64,000 nt of DNA from Drechmeria coniospora (Eukaryota > Ascomycota > Sordariomycetes > Hypocreales > Ophiocordycipitaceae): the NCBI RefSeq assembly GCF_001625195.1, contig NC_054389.1, positions 10,846,520 through 10,910,519 of the forward strand. The letters are read 5' to 3'. The first letter of the stretch is position 1. Each line of letters begins with the position of its first letter. Both the position numbers and the translations under genes were made by a program. The notes beneath the pieces are model-generated. The model saw nothing but the letters and a program-made list of their open reading frames with translations, was not told the origin of the DNA and ran no database searches. Positions 44,401-55,713 of the stretch are shown piece by piece.

Positions 44401-46757
44401 CCTGAAGCTTCTTGAGAAGATGTCAACCTCGTCAAAGATTACGGCGACTTGGTCCGGTTCGGGTCGGTACGCGCACCGCAACAAAGCCATCGTGGCTCTC
44501 GAAGCAAACGGCGAGCATGAAGCGATCTCGCGGTCGTTCATGTCCGAGCTCATGGCACCGTTGGAGGCGCAGCGCGAGGCGAACTCTCCCAACTACATTA
44601 CCAAGATCTACATTCTAGAGTTTTTGCTGCAGTGTCTACAGATGACGCCGCAAGAGCCAACAATCGCTCACTTGCTCTTAGGTTTCAAGTGCGGTGCAGA
44701 CTCGCTGTCCGTGGACAGTGACGGATCCTTTATGGCTCAAACATCCCTCTTCCATTGCCTCGTGAGACTCCTTCTCGAGGTGCCCTCTAGCGACGCACAA
44801 GGGATGAGGCATTGGCTTCTTGCACTGAAGTCACGGGTCATGCGGATTCTGCACACACTCTGGAGCTCGTCGCTGTCGGCCCCGCTCGTCATCAATGAGC
44901 TTAGGGACAACGAATTCCTCTTCCACCTCCTAGTCCGCGAGACCGTCATCCAGCCCGATCTTCGGTGGGAGGGACAGGCGGTTGCCGTGGCAGACTTTCC
45001 CATGACCGACGGCGCTCCCACCCTTGTCGACTTTCTTGCACTGCGAAGCTTGACGCTCGAGTACATTGCCATGGAGCTTTGCATGATCTCGCAAGGCCGG
45101 ATGCCGAGCGTCAAGAGGCGAATATACGACGCCCTGAACGGTCAAGTCGTGGGTGAGGGCAATCAGCCGATTCAAACGCCGACGGTGTTTGACCTGTATG
45201 ATTTTCTGCTTCCCGACGGGATCTGGGACGTACGGCCGCCTCCGGTTCAGTACTACACGGACCTCGACCTCACCGTTTGCTCAGAGCGAGATGCGGATTC
45301 GAACGAAGTTTACAACATCGAGCGAGTGAAGGAAATGTTTCTCCTGAAACGAAGCGAGCAGCAGAGCCAAGGGGCCATCGTGGCCGTGCAGGATCTGGCA
45401 TTTATCGAAAGAGAAGAGACGATGATTCTCGAATATCTCGTATCTTCCAGCAGGCAAAAGCAGATTGCCACGCAGTGTCTCGGCGTTCTCAAGTCGTGGA
45501 CTAGGCTACTTCTCATCATGGTTGAGTGCAACGACTTTACGGGAACGTCGCAAACTTCCTTCTTCCTCCAGGCACTTCAGGCCATCCTCCCAAGCCTGGA
45601 GACGTTTGCATCAGACAGACCTGACGAAGCCTTTGAGTTGTCCAGGCTGGCTCGGGCGCTGCTGTTCAAGCTGGATCAGGATCAGGATCCGGCGGCGGCG
45701 GCGGCGGTTTCCGACGACAAGCAGAGCCAGGCGGTTGGCAACTTGATCAGCGACAAGCTGTACCAGCTCTTCCAGATGTGCCTCCAGGCAATCGGCAAGT
45801 GGTCGGGCACGCCGATGCTGAGATGCGTGTACTACGAAATCTGCTACCGATATCTCACAGGGACGTCGACGCAGGCGCGCTCGAGCCGGTCCAAGACGAC
45901 AAAGACGATTCAAGTCTACGGTGAAAGGCTCATCAATGTCATCTGCGACGACGCATACAGCGGCGAAGCGACCTGCCAGGCCGCGGCATTCATTCTCCTC
46001 AACGCCTTCGTCCATGTTGGCCAGCTCGAGGGCGACAGCCACGTGATCGAGACGCTCAACAAGCTCAACTTTGTCGGCATCCTCGTGGATTCGCTCCGCG
46101 CCGTCATGCAGGAGTGGCACGACGCCTTTACATCAGGTCTGCCGCCACTGCCCGTCGTCCTTTTGACTCGTCACTCGCGGAGCCCAGCTCGCTAACATTC
46201 GCCAGGCCACGCGGATCAGCAAAACTTGCAGAACGCCCGTCTCGCCCTCCTCCTCCAGATGGCTCAGTCTCGCGCCGGCGCCAAGTTTATTCTCTACGCC
46301 AACTTCTTCCGGGCCATCGAGACGTCGGGCCTTTTCACCGCCGACCCGGAGCTGCAGAGCAAGGCCGAGAACCCGAAGGCGCTGGAGCAGCATTATGACC
46401 TGCTCGCCAAGGTCACCCGGATCGTCGGCGCCGCTCTTCTGAGCCGCGGAAGCCACAACACGGTGCAGGGCCGAAAGTTCCTGACGGATCACCGCATGCT
46501 GGTGACGCACACGCTGAAGCGCAGCGCAGGTATCGGAGGCGGGGCCGCACATGAGGCGCTGGAGGAGAAGATTGGTGAACTTGCGGACGCGTTCATCGTC
46601 GTCATTGCTGCGACAGGATTCCTAGAGGTAGGTTTCAGTTCAACGGTGCCGCGTGGCGTAGACGATATTCGGAACCAGCAACGTGTTGACGATGATGCAG
46701 TTTGAGGCTGAAGCGACAGTCGAACCGGCCAAGCGCGACTACGTGTTGTTTCACTAG
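41422..46757 (+). CDS. NUP192: Inner-ring nucleoporin NUP192
   Basis: NUP192 (vertebrate NUP205) is a large superhelical scaffold of the nuclear pore inner ring that binds NIC96 and NUP53. Four exons (41422-41611, 41691-46136, 46206-46627, 46701-46757) give 1704 residues. Exon 1 begins MAEITTLDALQAFHREL. Splicing restores KSGKLSLDDNEYTINDIFQQ, then DEIDIDELDAARCLLDSQ, a typical NUP192 start. Helical repeats run throughout; no other domain is seen. Introns are 79 nt (GTACGA..CTACAG), 69 nt (GTCTGC, branch GCTAAC) and 73 nt (GTAGGT). The last exon is short and ends in KRDYVLFH. The two 3' introns are required to keep the helices QQNLQNARLALLLQMAQS and FIVVIAATGFLEFEAEA in frame. Confidence 0.95.
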
Positions 46758-47255
46758 GCGCTTGCTCTGCACACCGGGGAGGTTGAGCGATGGACCGGCG
46801 AGGTCACGCTCGGACGGATGGCGTTGAGGCGAGTTTAATCTGACAACATTCGCGGTGCATTTGATATCGGTGCGAACTGGGATTGGGAAGAGGGGTTGGG
46901 GCAAGGCAGAGTTGGTTTCCCACATGACGCACAAGTACTTGGGGTGGATAGATGTGCAATTCGCCGGCGGTGGGTTGACATGAAGTAGACTCGGGCTCGC
47001 ACGCTTCAGTACAGTTACTGAATTGACTGCTGCACAAACGTTCCGCTGTATTGCGGTCAAACGCTGTCCACAAATGCGGATAACAGCGGACGAAAATGCT
47101 CATTTGCTTCCCGCTCCATGGCCACGACCAATGCTTCGTATACAGCTCCAAGAATGCCGTATTGCATGCAAAGACGTCAGGACCTGGACACTGCTGTCGC
47201 CCCGGCACCAACCAACTTGAGCGCCAGCCGCTAGGCAATTTGCTCACGGCCTTTG
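46758..47255. other. Convergent intergenic region (NUP192 / RING gene 3' ends)
   Basis: About 500 bp between two stop codons. No gene, repeat or RNA was recognised. Confidence 0.5.
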
Positions 47256-48550
47256 TCAGGTTATTTGGTCGGCTTTTCGTTTGCCCTTTTTGGCTGCCGT
47301 CATGAGCTTGAGTTCCAAGGGCCAGAAGCCCTTGGTGGACCTGTTATAGGTAGGTCGAGCCTTCATGTCGATCTTGGCGCGACACATTGGGCATTTGCCT
47401 CTGGTCGTATCGACGTGAAGGGAAGAGTGCAGACACTGCTGACAGAAGAGATGCCCTTGACGTACATGTCAGTCATGCACTGGACTCGATTGGTCTGTCA
47501 AGAGGCGGAGAGCAACGTACCGCAATGAGTGACGGTCAAGGTGGTGACGTCGTCCATGCAAATTACGCATTGGAAAGCAGACAGCTTGACGCGGTTGTCC
47601 GTCGCTGGCTTCGTCAATTCCTCAGGCACCTCATTTGTGCTCGTTAGATCAATCGTCGCGAGCTCTCCGACATCCGCTTTCGACTTGGCGTGTTCGTTTT
47701 CCCCAAACAGGTCATCGTCGGACAGCAGGTCGGGGAGAGCTATGGCCGTCGATTCTTTGGATACCTTTGCCTTCGACGTCTCAGGACCCCGCCTTTTCTT
47801 GCAAGGGTGCGCACCAGGCGTTTGTGAGGACGGCATCTCGGGGAAAGGGCTATGCTGGGTTGGCGATATCCTGGGTTCGTCATCGACTTTGGTAGGGTCG
47901 AGTGCGTTTTGCGGTTCCCGAGCGCTCGTTGTCGAGCACAGGGTCGTGGATCTCGAAAGGGAGACGTTTGCCCTATCGTGGGCTGACGAGGGACTGTGTG
48001 GTGGAGGGGTCGAGGAGCGGAGGTTGGTGACGACGGGCTGGCGCACTTGACCCGGGACCTGATCTGGGCATGGATCGGCGCTGGCGAGCGGGTTTAGGAA
48101 CGAGGGATAACTCGAGGGGGAAGAGAAGTCGCTTTCGGCAAGGGCGCTGAGGTGGTGCTCGTCGAGTGTGCAGCCTTCAACGCGTCCCGAGGGCAGGACA
48201 GAAAGGCCATCCGTCGGATTGTCACCCCCCCACTCGACGGTGAAGTCGACGTCGTTCCCGGGGTCGTCGGGAGGGAAACGGTTCCGTGTGCCCGGAGGTG
48301 TAGCGATGCTGAAGGCTTCGACTTGATCAGCCGTGCCGACAGCAGATGAAGAAGCGGAGGAGGGAAGAGTTGAAGGCGACAGGCGGACAGAGGGCGATCG
48401 TCGGGACCGTTCCTGCAGCGTCGGCGGAAGGGGCACGGGCGATGGCCAGGAGATTCTTTGTTCCGAGGAAGTACCTTCTGCACCCGGAAGTGCGTCAGAA
48501 GTTTGATGCGTACGTGATTCGTCGGCCGCGACCAGGCTCGGCATCTTCAT
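47256..48550 (-). CDS. RING-finger E3 ubiquitin ligase, SLX8-like
   Basis: Two exons (48550-47521, 47455-47256) joined over a 65-nt intron (GTACGT..TCAAG) give 409 residues. The C-terminus has a complete C3HC4 RING: CVICMDDVTTLTVTHC, GHLFCQQC and CPMC, restored only by splicing. It is followed by a Lys-rich end (TAAKKGKRKADQIT). The N-terminal 310 residues are disordered and Ser/Pro-rich. The segment ATIDLTSTNE near residue 300 resembles a SUMO-interacting motif, which together with the C-terminal RING fits a SUMO-targeted ligase of the SLX8 type acting on sumoylated nuclear proteins. This assignment is an inference; other RING families end similarly. The first in-frame ATG is at 48550, with another at 48544. 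Confidence 0.8.
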
Positions 48551-50229
48551 CGCCTTTGGCTTGGAAAGGAAGGGGGGAAATGGCGGAAGAGAACGGAGAA
48601 GGGGAGGACGCGGTATGATGGCCAGAACGAGACGCAACGGAAAGTGTGGATAACAGTGCCCGACGAAACTAGAAGAGTGCCCGCGGGAAGACGCCGCCGG
48701 AACGCTAGGCTGCTACCTGTTGGTCGACATTCAGGTGAAGGTAAGACGCGATGGCCGGCGTATGCTTTGCAGTATTAGCATTCTCTTTTGCCCTACATTG
48801 GATTGGAGTTGGCGGGCGGTGGCAACCTCCGTCGAGTGGCGTGGAGAGTTGTAGAGTGTTCCATGTTGGTAGTTGTCATCATTGTTTGGAACTCGGTTAG
48901 GTAATAATTCCTTGTACGGAGTACGGAGTACCGATGCTGGGATTGCGTGCTACCGCACCTAGACACTACTAGGAGGATCACGGACTAGACTGCCGCAAGT
49001 GCCTTCAGACATGCATTGTACAGCACTTACTTACTCCGTGCAAGTACTTGGTCCAATAGATGAGATGACATGAGAAAGCGTCTGCGTAAGTACAGTACAG
49101 CATCGGTTCGATACGATATACAGTATTGGTACAAGTGCGGAAATACGGAGTACAGTACGTCAATAACCCAACTTAAGTACGGAGGAATACAGTGCAGTAT
49201 ACTAGTATGGAGGGGGTCCCTACTACGGAGTACTTACTGTACGTACTTGCACATGTGCGGTTGCTAACAATTAGGTACAAGATCTGGTACGGAATACTCT
49301 TCTGGTGCTGGGTACTAAGGTACCGAGTACTTTCAAGGACAGTAACTTTCCGGTAGAACGTAAGTACTGTAGTACAAGTACTCGGTACGCTTGGGTAGGT
49401 GCCTACTAGGTATTCATGTACTTGCTGCACATCCAGCACCTTCTGTAGCAGTTTGGTGACTTGAACATCATGCCCGCGCTACATTTCGGCAAGCTCTTGA
49501 CGAAGCGATCACTTGACTGGTAAAAACAATACCGTTACGAGTTTCCTAGGTAATGCCCACGGACCCTGTCATTGCTACATTACAAGTGTGGCACTCCAAG
49601 TACGAGAACGAATACCGTCACCTTGCAATATCAGGGGCTCATGTACCGCTCGATGGAGGGGAGAAATGCTGGGTACGGCAACGGTACCCAGGTACTAAGG
49701 TACCGTAAGTACTAGGTACTGTACAGTACGGAGTATACGAGGGCGACTGTGCAACCTTCTGACTCGCCCATGTTGGCGCAGCTTGGTTGAGAATACGCTG
49801 CCGTACCTGCACCCACTTTTACACCAACAGTTACTGGCACATGTAAGTACTGTATTGTACTTGCACATGTACCCGTAACTCCTGTGCAGTATTATTTGTG
49901 CGGCTGTACTTGAGTACAAGTACGGCCGTGCAGTTCCATTACAGTAAGTACTCGCATGAGCAAAGTGCCGGAAAATGGTACCTGCACCGTGCACGATGGG
50001 CGCCCCCCCTCGCACCCCCGAAATTGGACCCTGATGACCTAATACTGCCATCCCTCCCAACGCTGGCTGCGAGGCAAAGAAAGCTCCTGCTGGGTCAGCT
50101 CACAGGCGCCTGCCCCTTCCTGCATCCAAGGGGACGGACAGGATCAACGACAGCAGCTCACAACAGGTTCGCACAATTCCCACCACTGCCTGCGCATAGT
50201 CGCCTCATCAGAATGACGCATCCTGTCAT
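48551..50229. repeat. Intergenic region with GTAC-rich island
   Basis: The first 350 bp are the presumed promoter of the RING gene. From about 48.9 to 49.95 kb the DNA is filled with GTAC words, including an overlapping double copy of the GTACGGA motif at 48914-48931 and single copies near 49146, 49224 and 49722. From about 50.0 kb it becomes ordinary DNA leading into MIP1. No gene was recognised. Confidence 0.65.
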
Positions 50230-53200
50230 ATGAATGCGCTCGTCCCCGCCGCTGGCCGTGTCCAGTGCGCATCGACCGCCGGCTTCGCTCGCTTGGCACG
50301 CCATCAAGCCCATCGTCGCCGCCACGGATGGAGATGCTGCCTCGCCACCCTCGCGAGCAAGTCACCGGTAAAGAGGAGCGCCAGCCTTTCGAGTGAGCGG
50401 CTTCGCCCTCGATCCGCTTCCACGTCCTTGCTGACCTGCATCAGTTCCCTCCGAGGCCCGCTTCAACGAGATTGGCGTCCAGCAGCTGAGCGAGCACGTC
50501 TTCCGCCAAGTCTTCCCCGACGGGGTCAAGCCTGCGCCCGAGGAGCTCGTCAAGCTGTCCAAGGACCACCTGCAAAGGCACCATCTGCTGGGGAAGAACA
50601 CGGACGACGCGGCCCCGATCGCCTTCGACCTGCCCGACCTCCACGGCCGGACCCTCGACGAGCACTTTCACAAGCTCGGCAGTGACTGCGCCGAGCCGCA
50701 CCTGACGTACGCGAGGCAATTCGTCCGCGCGAGCGTGCCGCCGAAGCCCCGGAAGTGGGTGCGGCGAAGCGGATGGACCAAGTACCACCCGGACGGCCGG
50801 ACCGAGGCGGTCGACGCGCCGGACGAGACGATGCTCTGCTTCGACACCGAAGCCATGTGGAAGGAGAGTCCCTTCTCCGTCATGGCCTGCGCGTCGAGCC
50901 CGACGGCTTGGTATGCTTGGCTGTCCCCCTGGCTGCTGGGCGAGACGACCAACGACCGGCAGCTCATCCCGCTCGGTGACGCCGCTCGGGATCGAATCAT
51001 CGTCGGCCACAACGTCGGCTACGACCGGGCCAGGGTGCTGGAGGAGTACGACCTCAAGCAGTCGAGGAATGCCTTCATCGACACCATGTCCCTCCACGTC
51101 GCCGTCAACGGCATGTGCTCGCAGCAACGACCGACGTGGATGAGGCACAAGAAGAACCGCGAGCTCCGAGAGCGCGTCGCCCGCCAGACGCCCGACCACG
51201 AGCTCGCTGAACTCCTTGGCAATCGGAGCATGCAGGAGGAGGAGGAGCTGTGGGTCGAGAGGAGCTCCGTCAACTCGCTGCGGGACGTGGCCAAGTTTCA
51301 CCTCAACGTGTCCATGGACAAGGCCGTCCGCGACGATTTCGCCGCGCTCGACCGCGCGTCGGTCCTGGCCAAGCTCGACACGCTGATGGACTACTGCGCC
51401 GCCGACGTCTCCATCACCCACCGCGTCTACCAGACCGTCTTCCCCAACTTTGTCGACGTCTGCCCGCACCCCGTCAGCTTCGCGGCCCTGCGGCACCTCG
51501 CATCCGTCATCCTGCCCGTCAACGAGTCTTGGGATGCCTACGTCGCCAACGCCGAGGCCACCTACCACACGCTGTCCGACGCCGTCCAGGAGCGGCTGGT
51601 CGGCCTCGCCGACAAGGCGCTGGCGATCAAGGATGAGCCGGACAGGTGGCAGACCGACCCGTGGCTGAAGCAGCTCGACTGGTCGGGTCAAGAAATCCGC
51701 ATGGTCAAGGGCAAGGGCAAGAACGCCCCGCCGAGGCCTGCCGCTCGGCAGAAGAAGCCGGGCATGCCGCGGTGGTACAAGGATCTGTTTGCGAAGATCG
51801 ACGCGCCCATGGCCATCAGCGTCCGGACGCGCATCGCACCCTTGCTCCTCAGGATGGCCTGGGACGGCAACCCGCTGGTCTGGTCCGACAAGTACGGCTG
51901 GGTGTTTGCCGTCCCGCGGGACGGCGCGACGAGGTACGCGGGCAAGCAGATGGTCGAGTGCCTCTTTGACGAGAGCGACCCTGCTCTCCAAGCGGACGGG
52001 GGCCATGCCTACTTTAAGCTGCCGCACAAGGATGGGCCGGCGGCCCGGTGCGCGAATCCGCTGGCCAAGGGGTACCTGGCCTACTTTGAGAACGGCACGC
52101 TCTCGTCCGAGTATCCCTACGCCAAGGCCGCGCTGGAGATGAACGCGTCCTGCTCGTACTGGATCAGCGCCCGCGACCGCATCATGTCGCAGATGGTCGT
52201 CTACGGCAAAGACCTGCCCTCGGCTCGTGGCGAGAAGCCAACGGGGCGGAAGGCGGCCGGCTCCGAGGGCTTCATCCTGCCGCAAGTCATCCCGATGGGA
52301 ACCATCACCAGGAGAGCGGTGGAGAACACGTGGCTCACGGCGAGCAACGCGAAGCGGAACCGCGTCGGCTCGGAGCTCAAGGCCATGGTCCAGGCGCCAA
52401 AAGGCTACTGCTTTGTCGGGGCCGACGTCGACTCGGAGGAGCTGTGGATCGCCAGCCTCATCGGCGACGCGACCTTTCAGCTCCACGGCGGCAATGCCGT
52501 GGGCTTCATGACGCTCGAGGGAACGAAGGCGGCCGGCACCGACCTCCACTCGCGGACGGCGGGAATCCTGGGCATCTCGAGAAACGACGCCAAGGTGTTC
52601 AACTACGGACGCATCTACGGCGCAGGTCTCAAGTTTGCCGCCACCCTTCTGCGGCAGTTCAACCCGGCGCTGTCGGAGAGGGAAACGCTCGAGGTGGCGT
52701 CCAAGCTGTACGCCAGCACCAAGGGGGCCAAGACGAGCCGGAAGACGATCCACAAGCGGCCGTTCTGGCGCGGCGGAACCGAGTCGTTTGTCTTCAACAA
52801 GCTCGAAGAGTTTGCCGAGCAGGAACGGCCGCGGACGCCGGTGCTGGGGGCCGGCATCACGGAAGCGCTGATGAGCCGCTTCATCGGCAAGGGCGGCTAC
52901 CTGACATCCCGCATCAACTGGGCCATCCAGTCGTCAGGCGTCGATTACCTGCACCTGCTGATCGTGTCGATGGACTACCTCATCAGACGGTTCAACATCA
53001 ACGCGCGGCTGGCCATCACCGTCCACGACGAGATCCGCTACCTCGTCAAGGACGAGGACAGGTACCGGGCGGCCATGGCCCTGCAGGTGGCCAACGTGTG
53101 GACCCGAGCCATGTTCGCGCAGCAAGTGGGCATCGACGATCTGCCCCAGTCCTGCGCCTTCTTCTCGGCCGTCGACATCGACCACGTGCTGCGCAAGGAA

Positions 53201-53701
53201 GTCGACATGGACTGCGTGACGCCGAGCCATCCGACGGCGATACCCCCGGGCGAAAGCCTGGACATGACGGCCCTGCTCGACAAGGGGGACGACGCCGTCC
53301 TCGACCCGCGCATCGTGCCGGACCCAAGGCGCGCACCCAAGCTGGAGGGCATCGAGTACACCCCGCGGGTGCCGGTCATGCAGGCTCTGCGGGACGAGTC
53401 GGCCTGCCGCCTGGCCTTTATCAGAGCCCAGGTCTCGAACGACGACGACGAGCTCAAGGACATTGTCAGGGAGGCGAAGAAGGCCGAGGCGGCGGCGGCG
53501 GCGCCTCGGGAAAAGCCCGCGAGCAAGAAGTCGCCGCGAGGCACGCTGCCGTATCGCGCGCAGCCGCAGCTGGTGCCGATGGACGAGCCGCTGTCCGTGG
53601 CCGAAGCCATGGGCGCCCACTACGGGTCCGGATACCACGGGAAGAACAAGTGGTCCTGGCCGAGTTCGGCAAGAGGTTCACGGCCGGCATCGAGGGTTTG
53701 A
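50230..53701 (+). CDS. MIP1: Mitochondrial DNA polymerase gamma MIP1
   Basis: MIP1 is the family A polymerase that replicates mitochondrial DNA. Two exons (50230-50392, 50445-53701), with a 52-nt intron (GTGAGC, branch GCTGACC), give 1139 residues. The N-terminus is Arg/Ala/Ser-rich without acids (RHQAHRRRHGWRCCL), as expected for a mitochondrial presequence. The spliced frame continues ARFNEIGVQQLSEHVFRQVF. The exonuclease domain shows Exo I CFDTEA (about 186), Exo II GHNVGYDRAR (about 242) and Exo III YCAADVSITHRVY (about 370). The polymerase domain has motif A GADVDSEELWIASLIGD (about 713), motif B RNDAKVFNYGRIYGAG (about 766) and motif C VHDEIRYL (about 913). All catalytic acids are present. 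A basic C-terminal extension of roughly 130 residues follows, as in fungal Mip1. Confidence 0.96.
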
Positions 53702-54250
53702 GGATGAAATGTCGCATCCATTTCTCGCCCCGTCCCACACGCGACATTGGGTTGGGACGTGGGTGCCACACAACCTGATTGGGGATGCGTATAGCCTCTC
53801 TCTCTGTTCGCGTCTCCACGTGCGGTACCGACATACGAGGGAGCGCCATACGCCGAGGTTGACGAAGCGTACCGTAGCAAGCGGTATATGACTTTTCATG
53901 TTCAGTTCCATATGATGAAGCCAACTTGGATATCCTGGTTCACGGCAAAGCTGCTGGCGAGTAGCGAGACGTCGACGCGAGCCGAAGTTACAAATGAGCG
54001 CCTACCGCCGGTTTGCATTGTTCATGGCAAACAAGGCGTGACGCTCAATTCCTCCGGCAACTGTGCAGAATCAGAAATCTGCCGCCTTTCTCTCGATTAC
54101 GTTTGGTTCATTCAGGCCATTGTACAGAGCATGGGAAGAAGGAGTCATTGGCGTCCTCCGCCACCGGCGCGAGCGCCCATGGGGACCAGCAAACCGTCTC
54201 AACAAAAATTATCAAGACAAAATGGCACAGCCATCAATTGGCGGGCAGGC
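53702..54250. other. 3' flank of MIP1
   Basis: No gene is supported. Short open frames on both strands have no recognisable features. Confidence 0.45.
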
Positions 54251-54254
54251 GAGT

Positions 54255-54492
54255 GTATAAGTAGGTTGATAGGCAGGCAGGCAGATGTACAGGTGAATAG
54301 GTAGGCAGGCAAGTGAATGGATTGATATGGAGGCAAATGTACAGGTGAAGAGGTAGGCAGGCAAATGAATAGGTCTAGTAGGTTGATAGGCAGCCAGGGA
54401 GCCAGGCAGGTCGTAGGTTGGTGCTAGGCATGTGCACTGTAGTTGTACAGTAGCGGCAGCAGGCAGAGGCAGAGGCAGAGGCAGGCAAGCGT
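54255..54492. repeat. GGCAGG/TAGG-rich imperfect tandem repeats
   Basis: A unit containing ATGTACAGGTGAAnAGGTAGG followed by a GCAGGCAA-type tail occurs twice about 52 bp apart (from 54281 and 54333), with a partial flank GTAGGTTGATAGGCAG at 54261 and 54378. It is followed by a 6-bp GGCAGA repeat (about 54462-54484). It lies in non-coding DNA. Confidence 0.7.
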
Positions 54493-55713
54493 CGCAAGCG
54501 CCCGCTGTAAGTGCCCTCGGATACGTGATGAATATCACTACGGCTGCCAAAGACAGCTTCGCGCAAGGGGTACTCATGGCGGGACTTGTGCCGCTTAGCA
54601 GCATTTATTTTTTGCATTTGATTTCGGAAGCACAGATTCATTCTATTAGCCAATACTGCCTGGTCTATTCTAGCAAGTCCCGTAGATGGCGAAGATTTAA
54701 TCTAGGCGATTCACTGCTTGATCACGGCGATATGCTATGTGATGGTGTTTCCCCTTGCGAATCATTACAAGGTGCTCCGTACTAGGTACCGCATGTACTG
54801 TAGTAATTGCTACTAGGCACCTACTTGTAGCACTGTCCCTACCTAAGTTAGCACCTAGTAGCTTAGTGGTAGGTATCAATCCCAGTGGCCACTGATTTAT
54901 TGTGACGACATGTGCAGTACGGAGTACAGTACCTAGTACCTAGTACCGAGCGTTACAGAGTACCACTGCTCCGTAGGTACAGAGCACATGTCAGTACTTT
55001 TGCACAAAGTATATACAACTACACCCATAACCTGCTGGTATAGGTACTAGGTAGGCATTGCGCTGCTTCGCAAGGTACTCCGTACAGAGTACATAATACT
55101 TGTCGTACAGAGTTCGAGCATCGCTGCTCAAGTTGAGTTCCCTACGGCAGCCATGCTCCTGTTGGCTGGCAGATGGCTGGTCCCTGTTGCGAATGTACTT
55201 GCACAGGACACTACGAATACAGTACATGAAGTACATGAATGTACCCTGGCTGAAAGTAACGGATACTTTGCTCCCTGAGGGTTCTGGTGGGGAGTAACTT
55301 GCGAGTACCGATCCGTGGTGGGGTCGCTCGTCAAGCCAAACGGCACACGCCCAACTTTATGCAGGCCGCCGCAACGGTGCAAAATACGGACCACCAACCT
55401 CAAGTATCTTCAAGTACCGGAGCTACGGCGGGGTTGTACGAGAAAGTACCCCCTACCTTGGCACCCTGCACGGAGTTGGGTGACGTAGTAATAATAATAC
55501 CGCCGCGACGGGAGAGGTTCGTCGTCCTCCATCCAGCGCCCCATCCATCCCCCCCTGCTCCGCGCTCCGTCACCGACTCCGAATCACGACGACTTCAACA
55601 GCTGACCAGACGACGCTCCACCCTCCTTGCATGCACAGCGGAAGCACGGCCCTGCTCTGGTCTCGCCGTTGACCTCGTTTGATCGCACCAGGTAACTCGC
55701 GCAGCCGGCAACG
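54493..55713. repeat. Intergenic region with GTAC-rich segment
   Basis: From about 54.78 to 55.3 kb GTAC words are dense, including exact GTACGGAGTAC at 54917-54927, the complementary word near 55078, and several GTACCTAG-type words. The last 300 bp form the YBP-gene promoter/leader. No gene was recognised. Confidence 0.6.

Noticed and set aside
50441..52753. 770-residue open frame antisense to MIP1
   Set aside because: Same composition effect; the plus strand carries all polymerase and exonuclease motifs.
52330..53778. 482-residue open frame on the same strand as MIP1 in another frame
   Set aside because: Shifted-frame shadow rich in Arg, Gly and Gln; no motif, and the MIP1 frame is intact throughout.
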